Below are positions 23,807-32,762 of a stretch of DNA of 64,000 nt, in pieces. Position numbers and translations under genes: made by a program. The stretch is from the NCBI RefSeq assembly GCF_004138335.1, contig NZ_RYFW01000001.1, positions 2,563,244 through 2,627,243 of the forward strand, given 5' to 3'. The notes under the pieces were generated by a model, which saw nothing but the letters and a program-made list of their open reading frames with translations, made no database searches and was not told where the DNA came from. Each line of letters starts with the position of its first letter. Position 1 is the first letter of the stretch. This stretch comes from Peristeroidobacter agariperforans. Its GTDB lineage: Bacteria; Pseudomonadota; Gammaproteobacteria; Steroidobacterales; Steroidobacteraceae.

Positions 23807-25840
23807 TCATTGCGCGGACTGTCGTTGCAAGCTCACTTCCAGCTGCTGACCGTTCCAGTCGTTGATGACGTTCGAGGCGTAGCCATTGGCACTGATCCTC
23901 AGCGAGCTGCCCGCAAGTCCGCCTGGCAGGTAGCTCACGCCGTTCTGGTCGGGGCTCAAGTGCACGACAATGCCGGCCGAACCCCTGAGTAGTTCGAGGG
24001 CACGCGCCGTGCTCACCGTCTTGCCACTTTCTGCATCACGCACTCGAACCTCCACGCCTCGGCCGCGGCGCAGGGGAATCACCATGTCCGAGATAGGCGA
24101 GCCATACGCGAACGGTACGCGATACAACTCGAAGCCAGGCTTGTACGCGGTCAGCAGGAAATCGCCCGGTTGCAGGCCGAGCACCGAGAATTGCCCGAAA
24201 TGATCGGAGGTGCCGCCGGTCCAGTTTCTGCGCCCATTGCCGCCAGGCTGAGCCGGAATGAGACCCACCACGGCGCCGACCACGGGCACTTTGCCTCCTT
24301 CTTCGAGCACTCGACCGGCCAGTTGAGACTCGGGCACTTCGATGTCGAACACCGTGTCTTCGGAGACTCGCACCGACGGGGTGACATACGAATACCCCAC
24401 GATGAGCGAATATTCCCCGTCCGGCAGGTACTCTAAAGCATAGTCGCCCTCCGGCGAGGTGACTGCACCCTGCGTAAGAAACTCGCCTGCGCTTGCGGTC
24501 AGTGAGTTCGGCTCCACCGCGGCTCCAGCCACCGGCTTGCCGCCGCGCGTGATACGTCCCGTCAAACTGAAGCTGCGCTTGAATTCGATGTTCACGGCGA
24601 GGTCGCTGCCCTCAGGCATTTCTACGACCTTGGTGACCTTCCGCCCGGCGCCGATGCTGGCAACGATCCGCACCCGGCCGGGCGAGACCCCGGTAAGTTC
24701 GTAAGCTCCGTTGGCATCCACGGTGGATTGCGGTGAGTGTACGTCCTGTCCGCCTTCGCGAAATAGAAACACATTCACGCGCTGGAGCTCTTCAGGCCGC
24801 AAGCCAGAGACGACCCCGCTGATGTTGTGATTCGCGCTCATCGCCAACACGACACCTGCGAGCCGCTCATTGTGAGATAGCGTGATCTCCCGCTTGCCGC
24901 TCAACGATCCGCCGCGGCCGACGAGTTCATACCGGCCGGCGGTCAGGCGGTTGAACGTGAACTCGCCGGCGCTGCTGGACTGACGCGCTTTGGTGCTGTT
25001 CTCCTCCAGATGCCGGAGGCTGGCAAAACCAGCGACCGGCGTAATGCCGTCAGCGCCCGCGAGATAGCCAGTGATCGTGCCGCCCGTCGATAACGCAACT
25101 TCCAGAGGTGGCGCTTTCGGACGGATGAATACGTCGAGCTCACGCGAGACATAGTTTTGCGCTTCGATGGCGACTCGCACCGATCCGGGGGTAACGCCGT
25201 CGAGCGCGAACGAGCCGTCGGCCTTGGAGGTTGTCGAAGGCCGATTGCGGAAGTTGCCTTCATAGCGCCCCACGTGCGCCTCGCGAAAGCTGATCTTCGC
25301 GGCGCCCACGCCTTCGTTCGTCGTTTCATCGAAGACCCGACCCCGCAGCACCAGCCCCGCTTGCATCGGGATCAATATCTCCTCGACCGCCTTGCTGCTG
25401 GAAATGCTCAGGTCGGCCAGCTCGAAACGCTGATAGCCGCGGGCCGTCGTGTAGATGGTCCAGACACCGTCCGGCAGTCCCCGAACTGCAAAGCGCCCGT
25501 CCTTGGTTCGATACGACTGCGCTTCCGGAGCTGGCGAGCCGGGCTGAAAGTGCGGGTGGAATTCCAGCTGGAACGCACGCACCGGCTGGCGGCTGACCGC
25601 ATCGATGACCCGGCCCCGGAAGACTTCGGGTCCCGCGACCGGTACCGCATCCTGGGTTTCGGCAGCGAGCGGAGGGGGCTCGACGACCGCAGGCTCGGTT
25701 GCCAGTGGGGCGGCCTGTGTAACCGGGCTTGAGGGCGTCGGGGGTGCGTCGACTGCGTCGGGGCGCATGACCCAACGACTCAGCAGACCCAGGCAAACTA
25801 TCAGCCCGAGAATCAGCAGGACGGTGCGACGACGATCCAT
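23807..25840 (-). CDS. Membrane-anchored protein with carboxypeptidase-regulatory-like (Ig-like) repeats
   Basis: A 677-residue protein with one N-terminal membrane anchor (about 7-24, LLILGLIVCLGLLSRWV), a Pro/Ala-rich linker to about residue 70, then a chain of at least five beta-sandwich repeats of carboxypeptidase-regulatory type. The repeats share the pattern GRV-D...PV-GA followed by T-DGSF-L-GL-PG--- and spacing of about 90 residues. No catalytic peptidase domain is present. The repeats face the periplasm or surface and probably bind proteins or polysaccharides; this is inference. It converges on the GH3 gene with 6 bp between stops. Confidence 0.8.
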   Translation of the reverse strand: MDRRRTVLLILGLIVCLGLLSRWVMRPDAVDAPPTPSSPVTQAAPLATEPAVVEPPPLAAETQDAVPVAGPEVFRGRVIDAVSRQPVRAFQLEFHPHFQPGSPAPEAQSYRTKDGRFAVRGLPDGVWTIYTTARGYQRFELADLSISSSKAVEEILIPMQAGLVLRGRVFDETTNEGVGAAKISFREAHVGRYEGNFRNRPSTTSKADGSFALDGVTPGSVRVAIEAQNYVSRELDVFIRPKAPPLEVALSTGGTITGYLAGADGITPVAGFASLRHLEENSTKARQSSSAGEFTFNRLTAGRYELVGRGGSLSGKREITLSHNERLAGVVLAMSANHNISGVVSGLRPEELQRVNVFLFREGGQDVHSPQSTVDANGAYELTGVSPGRVRIVASIGAGRKVTKVVEMPEGSDLAVNIEFKRSFSLTGRITRGGKPVAGAAVEPNSLTASAGEFLTQGAVTSPEGDYALEYLPDGEYSLIVGYSYVTPSVRVSEDTVFDIEVPESQLAGRVLEEGGKVPVVGAVVGLIPAQPGGNGRRNWTGGTSDHFGQFSVLGLQPGDFLLTAYKPGFELYRVPFAYGSPISDMVIPLRRGRGVEVRVRDAESGKTVSTARALELLRGSAGIVVHLSPDQNGVSYLPGGLAGSSLRISANGYASNVINDWNGQQLEVSLQRQSAQ

Positions 25841-26057
25841 GGCGAGAGCCCGAACGAAGCCTGGCGTCGAGCATACTCCCGGAAGGGCTGTTTGGCGTGC
25901 GGTCTGCGGGCATGAACGGGTGTCGATGTTCTTATCAAATTGGCGGCGTCGGTTTGTTGACGGCTGTGCAATCCATCGGCGTCACAAGGGTCCGCGCGTG
26001 TCGGCATACAAATTGCTCCGACTGATGCCGTCCAACGATCGAGCTGCGATTCGCTAC

Positions 26058-26645
26058 ATGTCAAACGCCAAGTTGTTCGTTTCGATGTTCTCGACCGCCC
26101 TGATGACGCTGTTGGTCACGCAGGCTGCGCACGCAACCTCCGGATCTGCGAAGGCGCTCGAGGGCATGTGGTGCAGTCAGGATGCCGGCGCCGGCGAAAC
26201 CATCGTGCAGTACTCGGCGACGGACTCCGAGGTCACTGCATTCACGGTCCTGTCCGAGGCGGACCCTCGTCGCATCGGCAACCAGGCATCGATCAACTTG
26301 ACCCCCGAAGCGCCGAACGTGTTCGTGCGCCGGGCGCTGGTCGGCGCCGATGAAGAGTTCAGTGTGCAGAACGGCCAGCTCACGGTGAACTCGCTGTGGA
26401 TTTCGAATCGCGGCACCGGCAAAGAAACCCGCCAGGTGCTTGCCACCCAGCGCTTCTACAAGTGCGATGTCGGCCAGGCGTTGCGCCGGGCCCAGGCGTT
26501 CATGTCATCGCCGAAGGCCGAAGAAGCAACACGCATGGCGCTGCTGCGAGAGGAGCAGTTCGAGCTGGAGACCACCCGCAACGCGAGCAAGGACGCGTAC
26601 TACGCTGGTTTGATCCGTCAGTTGCGACTCAGCCCGCGGCTCTGA
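26058..26645 (+). CDS. Exported protein of unknown function, 195 aa
   Basis: The signal peptide is clear from ATG 26058: MSNAKLFVSM then a hydrophobic core and the cleavage site AAHA-TS. Mature residues include MWCSQDAGAGETIVQYSAT near the start, one further Cys (FYKCDVGQALRR) and a helical C-terminal third rich in Glu and Arg. No known family was recognised. The ribosome binding site is weak; upstream in-frame Met codons would spoil the signal peptide. Its last 17 bp overlap the 3' end of the converging CheW-domain gene. Confidence 0.65.
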   Translation: MSNAKLFVSMFSTALMTLLVTQAAHATSGSAKALEGMWCSQDAGAGETIVQYSATDSEVTAFTVLSEADPRRIGNQASINLTPEAPNVFVRRALVGADEEFSVQNGQLTVNSLWISNRGTGKETRQVLATQRFYKCDVGQALRRAQAFMSSPKAEEATRMALLREEQFELETTRNASKDAYYAGLIRQLRLSPRL

Positions 26646-29148
26646 GCGGAGTTACCGACGCCATCGGCTGCGACAACTTGAAGCCGGCCGCGCCGGCATA
26701 AATCAGCAGCTGTTCGGTATTCAGCAGCATGAGCACCTGCTCATCCGCGTGCTCCGGGCGAACCGCGCGGTCGAGAATGGCCGCGCCACGAACATTCAAA
26801 TCGCCCACCGGCAGCAGGCGGCTCAGCGCGATCTCGGGAATGTCGGCCAGCTCTTCGACGAGCAAACCAAACAACTGTCCTGACTCCACCGCGCGCAAGA
26901 CGATCACGTTGCGCGCCTCGGTGGCCCGGCCCGTGTGCAGCAGCTGTCCGAGATCGATCACGGGGATCGGTGTCTCCCGATACATCAATAAGCCGGCGTG
27001 CCAGGCAGGAGCGCCCGGAATCGGGCGCAATTGGGCGCCGTCCATCGCCTCGACGATATCGTTGCGTTCCAGGCCGAGTCGCTGCTGGCCGCAATAGAAC
27101 GTCGCGATATCGATCATGGGCTCTTGCGCGACGGCGCGGCGATGGCTTTGCGGTTCGGCGCGCCGGACGATGGTGCGCTCGATCGCCGCACCCAACGGAA
27201 TGAGGATCAGGCCGAACACCCCCATGCCGGTGTATTCGCGATAGCCGGAGGTCTTGCGCACACCGATCGCGTAGTGAGTGCCGTTCATGCAAACGGTCTG
27301 CGGCGCGTTCGTGCTCAGCATCTCGCGCGACAGGCCGAGGGTATCGCCGGGCTCATACTCGGACGTGGCCGCGACGACGGTCATGCGCGAGTCCACGAAC
27401 AAGCCGATACAACCGTTGACGATGTCGCCAGCCTCGGTGCGAGGCAGAGCATCGCTCAGCATGGCTTTGAACTGCGGCGCCGAGTCGAACACGATGCCAA
27501 TGCCGCCGACCACGCGACGCGATTCATTGCGAAGGGCGGCGCCGTAAATCAACGTGTGTCGGCCCGCGTAGAGATCACTTGGAGCGAAGGCCGACACCGC
27601 GTATTGCTGCGAGTCGCGCAGTTCTAGTGTGGCCGCGATCCATGGCTCGTCGATCGTGCTGCCGACCTTGTCGGCATGCGAAGGATTGGAGACGGCCACG
27701 ATGCAGCCTGCAGCGTCGAACAGCACGATGTCGTGATAGACGGTGTACAGACTATTGATGTGGCGAAGGATCTCGGCCGCGTTGCGGTCGCCGCCACCGT
27801 CCGCAAGATAGCGGCTCAACGCGCCATTCAGCGCCCACCAACGACAATCGTTGGCGCGTTCGTAAAGGTTCCGATCGAGCACATCGACCGCGAGCGAAGC
27901 GAGCAGCTGTGCGTCATCGAGGATGGACGACACCACCGTTTCCTGCAGCTCGCCGATGGAGCGCTCGAATGTGTCCTGCGTGCGGCGGCCGGCGTTGCCG
28001 ATCTCGCGCAACAGGACTTTGGTGAAATCGCTGCCGGTGTTCGTGCTGGTCGCGAGGCGCACGTTGCCGTTCCAGACCGTGCGATTCAACTCGCGCTGAA
28101 TGGCGTCGGCCTGCAGAGGAATCTTGCGCAGGGCAGGAGAGAAGATGGTCTGGCTCTCGCGCAGCGCGCAGAGCAATTCCCCCGGGATCGTTCTCGAGGC
28201 TTGGTCCGCCTGATTGTCGAAGGCATGCTCGACCGGCAGCATCGCATGGCCGTACCAGCCAGGCCCCATGTAGCCCTGGTAACCCTGGGTGCGGCAGGTG
28301 ATGGCGAGATATTCGCGGCCCGCAAAACGAATGATGCGACCACCAGCATCGAGCACGACGGGCATTGGCGCGCCGACGGGAACCTGCCAGGCATCGCTGC
28401 TGGCGAGCACGGTGCCGCGTTCATCGAGGAAGCAGAACACCGTCCAATCTTCTTCGGCGCGCAGCTTCGCGAAGATCCCGCTGACTTCGTCTTCGAAACG
28501 AAAGCCGAGGCACAGCACGCCTGCCACGCGCGAGCCGTCGCCGACACGGAACGAATAGACGAGATTGCGATCGGAGTCGGGCAGCAGGTCCATGCGGCCA
28601 AACGTCTCTACGTAGCCCTGACGAGTCGTCAACGTATGTTTCAGCAGTTCGTGCGAAGTGCGCTCGACGGTATGGCGCTCGTCCAGTCGGACGAGGACTG
28701 CACCGTCCGCATCCAGTAGCACGACATCGTGGTAGACCGAATACTTGCCGACGTACTCACGAAATCTTGCGCGCAGGCGATCGCTCAGCTTATTGGTCTG
28801 TGAAGCGTCTGCGCGGCGTTGTCGCAGGTATTCGCGGATGTCATCGTCGATGGCGAGGAAGCCGATATCAGCGGTGCGCTCGAACAAGTTGCGCACGATC
28901 ACGTCGATGGCGATCTGGCCGCGGGCTTTCAGCGCCAGCATCGCTTTCTTATATGTTTCCTCGCTAAGGCTGTGCACGAGGTCGTTGGCCAGGCCTTCGA
29001 AGGCCTGCCGAGTAGTGCTCATGTCGGCGCCGTCGCCGCGCAGATGTGACAACAACGACAGCGTGTCCCACGAGCCCTGCAAGTTGGCAAGGCGGGCGCG
29101 ATAGTCCTCCACCGAGGACATATGACGAACCACCGCTGCCTTGACCAT
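26629..29148 (-). CDS. Soluble double-sensor protein with C-terminal CheW domain
   Basis: An 839-residue protein with two similar sensor modules and a CheW domain. Module 1 (about 85-330) contains KYSVYHDVVLLDADGAVLVR; module 2 (about 410-640) contains LYTVYHDIVLFDAAGCIVAV. Both resemble Cache/GAF-like folds and share GY-GYMGPG/GYREYTGMG endings. Residues about 690-830 form a CheW-like domain (IATFYCGQQRLGLERNDIVE, PIPVIDLGQLL). I see no membrane helix, no HAMP and no methyl-accepting coiled coil. It may link a cytoplasmic signal to a CheA array without a classical receptor. The ligand is unknown. Confidence 0.8.
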   Translation of the reverse strand: MVKAAVVRHMSSVEDYRARLANLQGSWDTLSLLSHLRGDGADMSTTRQAFEGLANDLVHSLSEETYKKAMLALKARGQIAIDVIVRNLFERTADIGFLAIDDDIREYLRQRRADASQTNKLSDRLRARFREYVGKYSVYHDVVLLDADGAVLVRLDERHTVERTSHELLKHTLTTRQGYVETFGRMDLLPDSDRNLVYSFRVGDGSRVAGVLCLGFRFEDEVSGIFAKLRAEEDWTVFCFLDERGTVLASSDAWQVPVGAPMPVVLDAGGRIIRFAGREYLAITCRTQGYQGYMGPGWYGHAMLPVEHAFDNQADQASRTIPGELLCALRESQTIFSPALRKIPLQADAIQRELNRTVWNGNVRLATSTNTGSDFTKVLLREIGNAGRRTQDTFERSIGELQETVVSSILDDAQLLASLAVDVLDRNLYERANDCRWWALNGALSRYLADGGGDRNAAEILRHINSLYTVYHDIVLFDAAGCIVAVSNPSHADKVGSTIDEPWIAATLELRDSQQYAVSAFAPSDLYAGRHTLIYGAALRNESRRVVGGIGIVFDSAPQFKAMLSDALPRTEAGDIVNGCIGLFVDSRMTVVAATSEYEPGDTLGLSREMLSTNAPQTVCMNGTHYAIGVRKTSGYREYTGMGVFGLILIPLGAAIERTIVRRAEPQSHRRAVAQEPMIDIATFYCGQQRLGLERNDIVEAMDGAQLRPIPGAPAWHAGLLMYRETPIPVIDLGQLLHTGRATEARNVIVLRAVESGQLFGLLVEELADIPEIALSRLLPVGDLNVRGAAILDRAVRPEHADEQVLMLLNTEQLLIYAGAAGFKLSQPMASVTPLRAAG

Positions 29149-29264
29149 GGATTGCTGTCCCTCGAGCCGAGCTTGTCAGACAGATAACGGCTCGCGACGC
29201 AGCAACCTTGAAATGTAAAACGCGTGCTGGTTCGCGATTTCTCGCGTCCAAAATAGTGCGCGAT

Positions 29265-29963
29265 CTATCTGTATGTAATGAGATGTCGCAGCTCTGCACG
29301 ATCCAGGTGCGGCAGGCCGTTGAAAAGAGACAGCGACACTTTCTCGGCGCTGTAGATCAGCCGCGTGATGGACGCATTGTGAACGGCCCAGTTGAGCTCG
29401 ATGCCGATGTGATTCGACAAGCCCATCACGTGCGCCACGAGGGTGCCGATGACGCCGCCCGAGGTGCTGACGATCAATGTTTTCGAGCGGCCTTCGCTGC
29501 GCATGATGTTTTCCATGGCGGCGACGATGCGACCATGAAAGCTGCGCCACGGGGTCATTGCTTCGGCTTCGATCTGAGCTTCGACCCACGCGCGGGCGGC
29601 GCGCTCGAGGAAGAACTGAAACTTGCGTCGGTCGGTTCGCAATCCCGGCCAGCCTGCCTCGGCGAGTTGCTCGGGCGTCAGCGACTTTGCGAACGTGTGC
29701 AGGATGAGGTCGCTGTCGTATTCGTTGAACGCAGGCTCGAGCGCAATCGGCGGCGCGGCGTCTGCAAAGGATTCCGCAATGATTTCGGCCGTTTCAGTCT
29801 GCCGTCGCAGGCTGCCGGAATAGATGCGATCGACGCGCTCGCCCAGCCCCGCGAAGTAGCTGCCGAGCTGGCCGACCTGCTCGCGGCCGGTGGCGGAGAG
29901 TTGATCGTAGTTGTCGGTGCCGAAGGACGCCTGTCCGTGACGGACCAGATAAATCGTGCTCAT
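29265..29963 (-). CDS. Histidine phosphatase superfamily protein (phosphoglycerate mutase-like)
   Basis: A 232-residue protein beginning MSTIYLVRHGQASFGTDNYD with the catalytic RHG motif at residues 8-10. Further family features are SGSLRRQTETAEII and the second conserved His region VSTSGGVIGT, where the usual GH is replaced by SG. The substrate is unknown: a phosphorylated sugar, cofactor or protein. An in-frame extension upstream of ATG 29963 carries no homology. Confidence 0.82.
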   Translation of the reverse strand: MSTIYLVRHGQASFGTDNYDQLSATGREQVGQLGSYFAGLGERVDRIYSGSLRRQTETAEIIAESFADAAPPIALEPAFNEYDSDLILHTFAKSLTPEQLAEAGWPGLRTDRRKFQFFLERAARAWVEAQIEAEAMTPWRSFHGRIVAAMENIMRSEGRSKTLIVSTSGGVIGTLVAHVMGLSNHIGIELNWAVHNASITRLIYSAEKVSLSLFNGLPHLDRAELRHLITYR

Positions 29964-30037
29964 GCACGCAGTGTAGCTGGCGCCGCTCGCCAGTCGTATA
30001 TAGTGCGCCCTATCACTTCTGGCAGGAGCCGCTGGCA

Positions 30038-30358
30038 ATGTCGCTGACTCGCATCGATGCGTACGAGGTCTTTTATTCGGCGAACGCCTATCCGCCGCGC
30101 ATCGCCTTGAAGGGCGCGGGCAATTACATCGGCATGCTGGTATTTCTGCCCGGCGGGACGACGCTGCCGGCGGACACGATCACCAAAGGCCAGGTGGTGC
30201 TGTACTACCACCTCGACCACTATCAGAACGCGATCGACCTGTTACGCAACGAGAAGCCGGTGTACTTGTTCTACAACGGCTCGGGGCCCGGCTTCGAGAA
30301 CGGCATCAAGACGATGATCGAGAAGGTCGGCGAAGGCGAAATTACGCCGACCGAATGA
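30038..30358 (+). CDS. Small conserved-looking protein of unknown function, 106 aa
   Basis: The gene starts at ATG 30038 with GGAG about 8 bases upstream. The protein is a compact, probably cytosolic, alpha/beta polypeptide (YPPRIALKGAGNYIGMLVFL, KGQVVLYYHLDHYQNAIDLL, YNGSGPGFENGIKTMIEKVG) without signal or membrane segment. I do not recognise the family. It lies between a divergent phosphatase gene and a converging small membrane protein gene. Confidence 0.65.
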   Translation: MSLTRIDAYEVFYSANAYPPRIALKGAGNYIGMLVFLPGGTTLPADTITKGQVVLYYHLDHYQNAIDLLRNEKPVYLFYNGSGPGFENGIKTMIEKVGEGEITPTE

Positions 30359-30366
30359 CGGCCGTC

Positions 30367-30579
30367 CTAGCGATTGGCAGCGGTGCGCTTCTCCGGGGTC
30401 GGCTCGACCGGCCCCAGGTCGGTGATCTCGACAGCCCAGGAGCGTTCCTGCACCTGGCTGATTTCGACGCTGGGCATGTCCTTGGGCGGGCTGAACAGAG
30501 CCGAAGAGGCCCACAAGGCCCCGCCAACGAGCGCAAATGCACCCGCGATGCCGACGATTTGTTGTGACTTGATCACCAT
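30367..30579 (-). CDS. Small single-pass membrane protein, 70 aa
   Basis: ATG 30579 is preceded by GGGAG. The product has one hydrophobic helix (IVGIAGAFALVGGALWASSA, residues about 8-27) and a charged tail (VEISQVQERSWAVEITDLGP). No homologue is recognised. Coding is supported by the ribosome binding site and the topology only. Confidence 0.55.
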   Translation of the reverse strand: MVIKSQQIVGIAGAFALVGGALWASSALFSPPKDMPSVEISQVQERSWAVEITDLGPVEPTPEKRTAANR

Positions 30580-30822
30580 GATGGGCTCCCTTGCTACATC
30601 CTGCCGCTCGCTTCAGCCAATCGACGGTGGCAACAATAGCTCGTTGACGATTCTCCACCGTGCGTCAGATCACACCGATTCGGAAAATGCGCCGCAAAAA
30701 ACCTGGAAACGCGACGCGCTTCTCAGCTTCATATTTAAGCGAACGTCACAGGTCGGAAATATTTGCAGGGAAAATCGCAAAGCCCCGGCGGCCGCGGGCG
30801 TTATGGAACATCCGCTGGAAAT

Positions 30823-30851
30823 AAAAAAGCGCCACGGCTCGGCCGTGGCGC
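30823..30851 (-). terminator. Rho-independent terminator of the cheY/CheZ-like operon
   Basis: On the minus strand GCGCCACGGC and GCCGTGGCGC form a perfect 10-bp stem with a three-base loop followed by six T. It lies 15 bp after the stop of the CheZ-like gene. Confidence 0.92.
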
Positions 30852-30866
30852 TGTCGCAAACAAAGA

Positions 30867-31445
30867 TCAGAACAGCTCGATGTCGCCGGAGGTGCCGACG
30901 CGGATGGTCTGCGTGCTCTGGTGAATATGATCGCGGGCTTCATCGGCGGACGCGCCTTCCACCATCATCTGGAAGATCTGTTTCTCTTCCTCGGTGCGAT
31001 ACAGGCGCTTGAGCGTCGTGAACAAACGACGCCACTGGTCCCGCTGCGTCGCCTGAGCGCGGTCGCAGACGAACAGGGCGAGCGTCGACAGGCTGTAGCG
31101 CACGTGGCCGAGCCGCTGCGTGAGCTTGTCGTAGAACTGGAACGCGACCACGGCCGAGGTCATCTGCCGTTCGATGGCTTCCATCTGTTTCTTCAGATCG
31201 AGATCACCGAGCGCTGCGCGCTGTTCGGGCGTGAACTTGGCGGCCGCGGCCTTCATGGCGCGGGCGGTCTCGGCCAGGCCGGAGAATGCTTTGACGAGCG
31301 AGTCGACCGCGAGGTCCGATTCGCAGGTCGCCGATTCCACCTGGGCCTCGCACAGCTCGAGCATCTGCGCGATCTGTTGTTCGGGCGTCCAATCGGCGAG
31401 CGGCGCCGCTTCGGCGTTGGCGATTTCTATGGAATTGGGCAGCAT
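30867..31445 (-). CDS. CheZ-like chemotaxis phosphatase (putative)
   Basis: This 192-residue all-helical protein is encoded 34 bp after the cheY-like gene. The helix AVVAFQFYDKLTQRLGHVRY (about 105-124) holds Asp and Gln four residues apart. That is the DxxxQ arrangement that CheZ uses to remove phosphate from CheY. The C-terminus ends in an acidic-hydrophobic tail (GDIELF), reminiscent of the CheY-docking peptide at the CheZ C-terminus. Overall similarity to enterobacterial CheZ is low, so the call rests on motif, helix content and neighbour. It may act only on the paired CheY. Confidence 0.6.
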   Translation of the reverse strand: MLPNSIEIANAEAAPLADWTPEQQIAQMLELCEAQVESATCESDLAVDSLVKAFSGLAETARAMKAAAAKFTPEQRAALGDLDLKKQMEAIERQMTSAVVAFQFYDKLTQRLGHVRYSLSTLALFVCDRAQATQRDQWRRLFTTLKRLYRTEEEKQIFQMMVEGASADEARDHIHQSTQTIRVGTSGDIELF

Positions 31446-31479
31446 GGACTTCGGTCACCGCGGCTCGTGGCTTCGGGCT

Positions 31480-31851
31480 TCAGAGCACTCGGGCGATGGT
31501 CGCGAGCAACTGATCGGGATTGAACGGCTTGACGATCCAGCCGGTCGCGCCGGCCTGCTTGCCACGCTGCTTGGTTTCCGGGCCGGACTCGGTGGTCAGC
31601 ACCAGCATCGGCGTGAACTTGTAGCTGTCCAGGCCGCGCAGTTCCTTGACCAGCGTGATGCCATCCATTCGGGGCATGTTGACGTCGGTGAGCACCAGGT
31701 CGACGCCGCGAGTCTTCGCGAGGTCCAGGGCTTCCACGCCGTCGGCAGCCTGAACCACCTCGTAGCCGGCCCCTTCCAAGGTATAGCGGACCATCTGCCG
31801 CATGGACGCGGAATCGTCCACGGCGAGAATTGACTTCGAGGCTCCAGACAT
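31480..31851 (-). CDS. CheY-like single-domain response regulator
   Basis: A 123-residue receiver domain with no output domain. Acidic pocket residues are in ILAVDDSASMRQ; the phosphorylated Asp is in VDLVLTDVNMPRMDG; the switch Thr is in MLVLTTESG; the conserved Lys is in WIVKPFNPDQL. It should bind the flagellar or pilus motor when phosphorylated by CheA. ATG 31851 gives the normal length. A CheZ-like gene follows in the same transcript and a strong terminator closes the unit. Confidence 0.93.
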   Translation of the reverse strand: MSGASKSILAVDDSASMRQMVRYTLEGAGYEVVQAADGVEALDLAKTRGVDLVLTDVNMPRMDGITLVKELRGLDSYKFTPMLVLTTESGPETKQRGKQAGATGWIVKPFNPDQLLATIARVL

Positions 31852-31992
31852 TACACGCGCTCCAATTACACAGAATCTGGCCGTCACAGGGGAAGTGACT
31901 GCATCGTTTGCCGTATTAACGGCGCGTGTTGCGGCGAGTTGAGTAGGGGGTTCCCGGAATGAGTGGCCGGTCGCAATCCGGTAGTGCGGCCG

Positions 31993-32760
31993 TTACCGCA
32001 CCAGCTCGGCTGTGAGGGGCGGTGTGGGCGCCGAGTGCTTTTTCCGGTTCAGCGGGATGTCGTACGTCACAGTCGCGCCATAGCGTTCCGGCGCGTGCGG
32101 GTCGTGACGACGCTTGTCGAACACCAGCAGCCGCGTGCCGAGCTGAAAGCTCTCCTTCAGATCGTGCGTGATCATGAAGATGGTCATGCGGTTCGCCTGC
32201 CACAGGCGCAGGATGATTTCATGCATGTCGGCCGTGATTCCTGGATCTAAAGCGCCGAACGGCTCGTCGAGCAGCAGGATTTTCGGCTCGCGAATCACCG
32301 ACTGCGCAATGGACAGTCGTTGCTGCATGCCGCCGGAGAGCTGCGAGGGATATTTGTCGCGTGCGGTGTGCAAGCCGATCGCTTCGAGCAGGCTCTCGGC
32401 CTTCTCCGCCGCCTCGCGCCGCCTCGCGCCGAACAGCTTGCCCAGCCAGCGCGAGCCGGAGAACTCCAAGCCGAGCATGAGATTGTCGAGCACGCTCAAG
32501 TGCGGGAACAGCGAGTAGCGCTGGAACACGATGCCGCGGTCCGGGCCCGGCTCGGCCGGCACCGGTTGGCCATCGATCAGCAGCTGACCCTTCGTGGGTT
32601 GCTCGACTCCGAGCAGCATGCGCAGGAACGTGGTCTTGCCACATCCCGACGCGCCGATGATCGTGACGAACTCGCGATCGGCGACGTGCAGGTTCAGATT
32701 CTCCAGCACGACCTGGTCGCCATATTCCTTCCACAGATGTTTGACGGTGACGCAGGCCAT
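31993..32760 (-). CDS. ABC transporter ATP-binding protein (guanidine/urea-carboxylase-associated importer)
   Basis: A 255-residue ATPase of the nitrate/taurine importer family. Walker A is GASGCGKTTFLRMLLG, the Q-loop lies in GIVFQRYSLFP, the signature is LSGGMQQRLSIAQS, Walker B is ILLLDEPFGALDP and the H-loop is MITHDL. A C-terminal extension after about residue 225 is rich in His, Arg and Pro. It follows the permease gene by 2 bp and powers import of the ligand bound by the protein encoded at 33631. Induction through the guanidine-I riboswitch upstream suggests guanidine as substrate. Confidence 0.93.
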   Translation of the reverse strand: MACVTVKHLWKEYGDQVVLENLNLHVADREFVTIIGASGCGKTTFLRMLLGVEQPTKGQLLIDGQPVPAEPGPDRGIVFQRYSLFPHLSVLDNLMLGLEFSGSRWLGKLFGARRREAAEKAESLLEAIGLHTARDKYPSQLSGGMQQRLSIAQSVIREPKILLLDEPFGALDPGITADMHEIILRLWQANRMTIFMITHDLKESFQLGTRLLVFDKRRHDPHAPERYGATVTYDIPLNRKKHSAPTPPLTAELVR

Positions 32761-32762
32761 GC

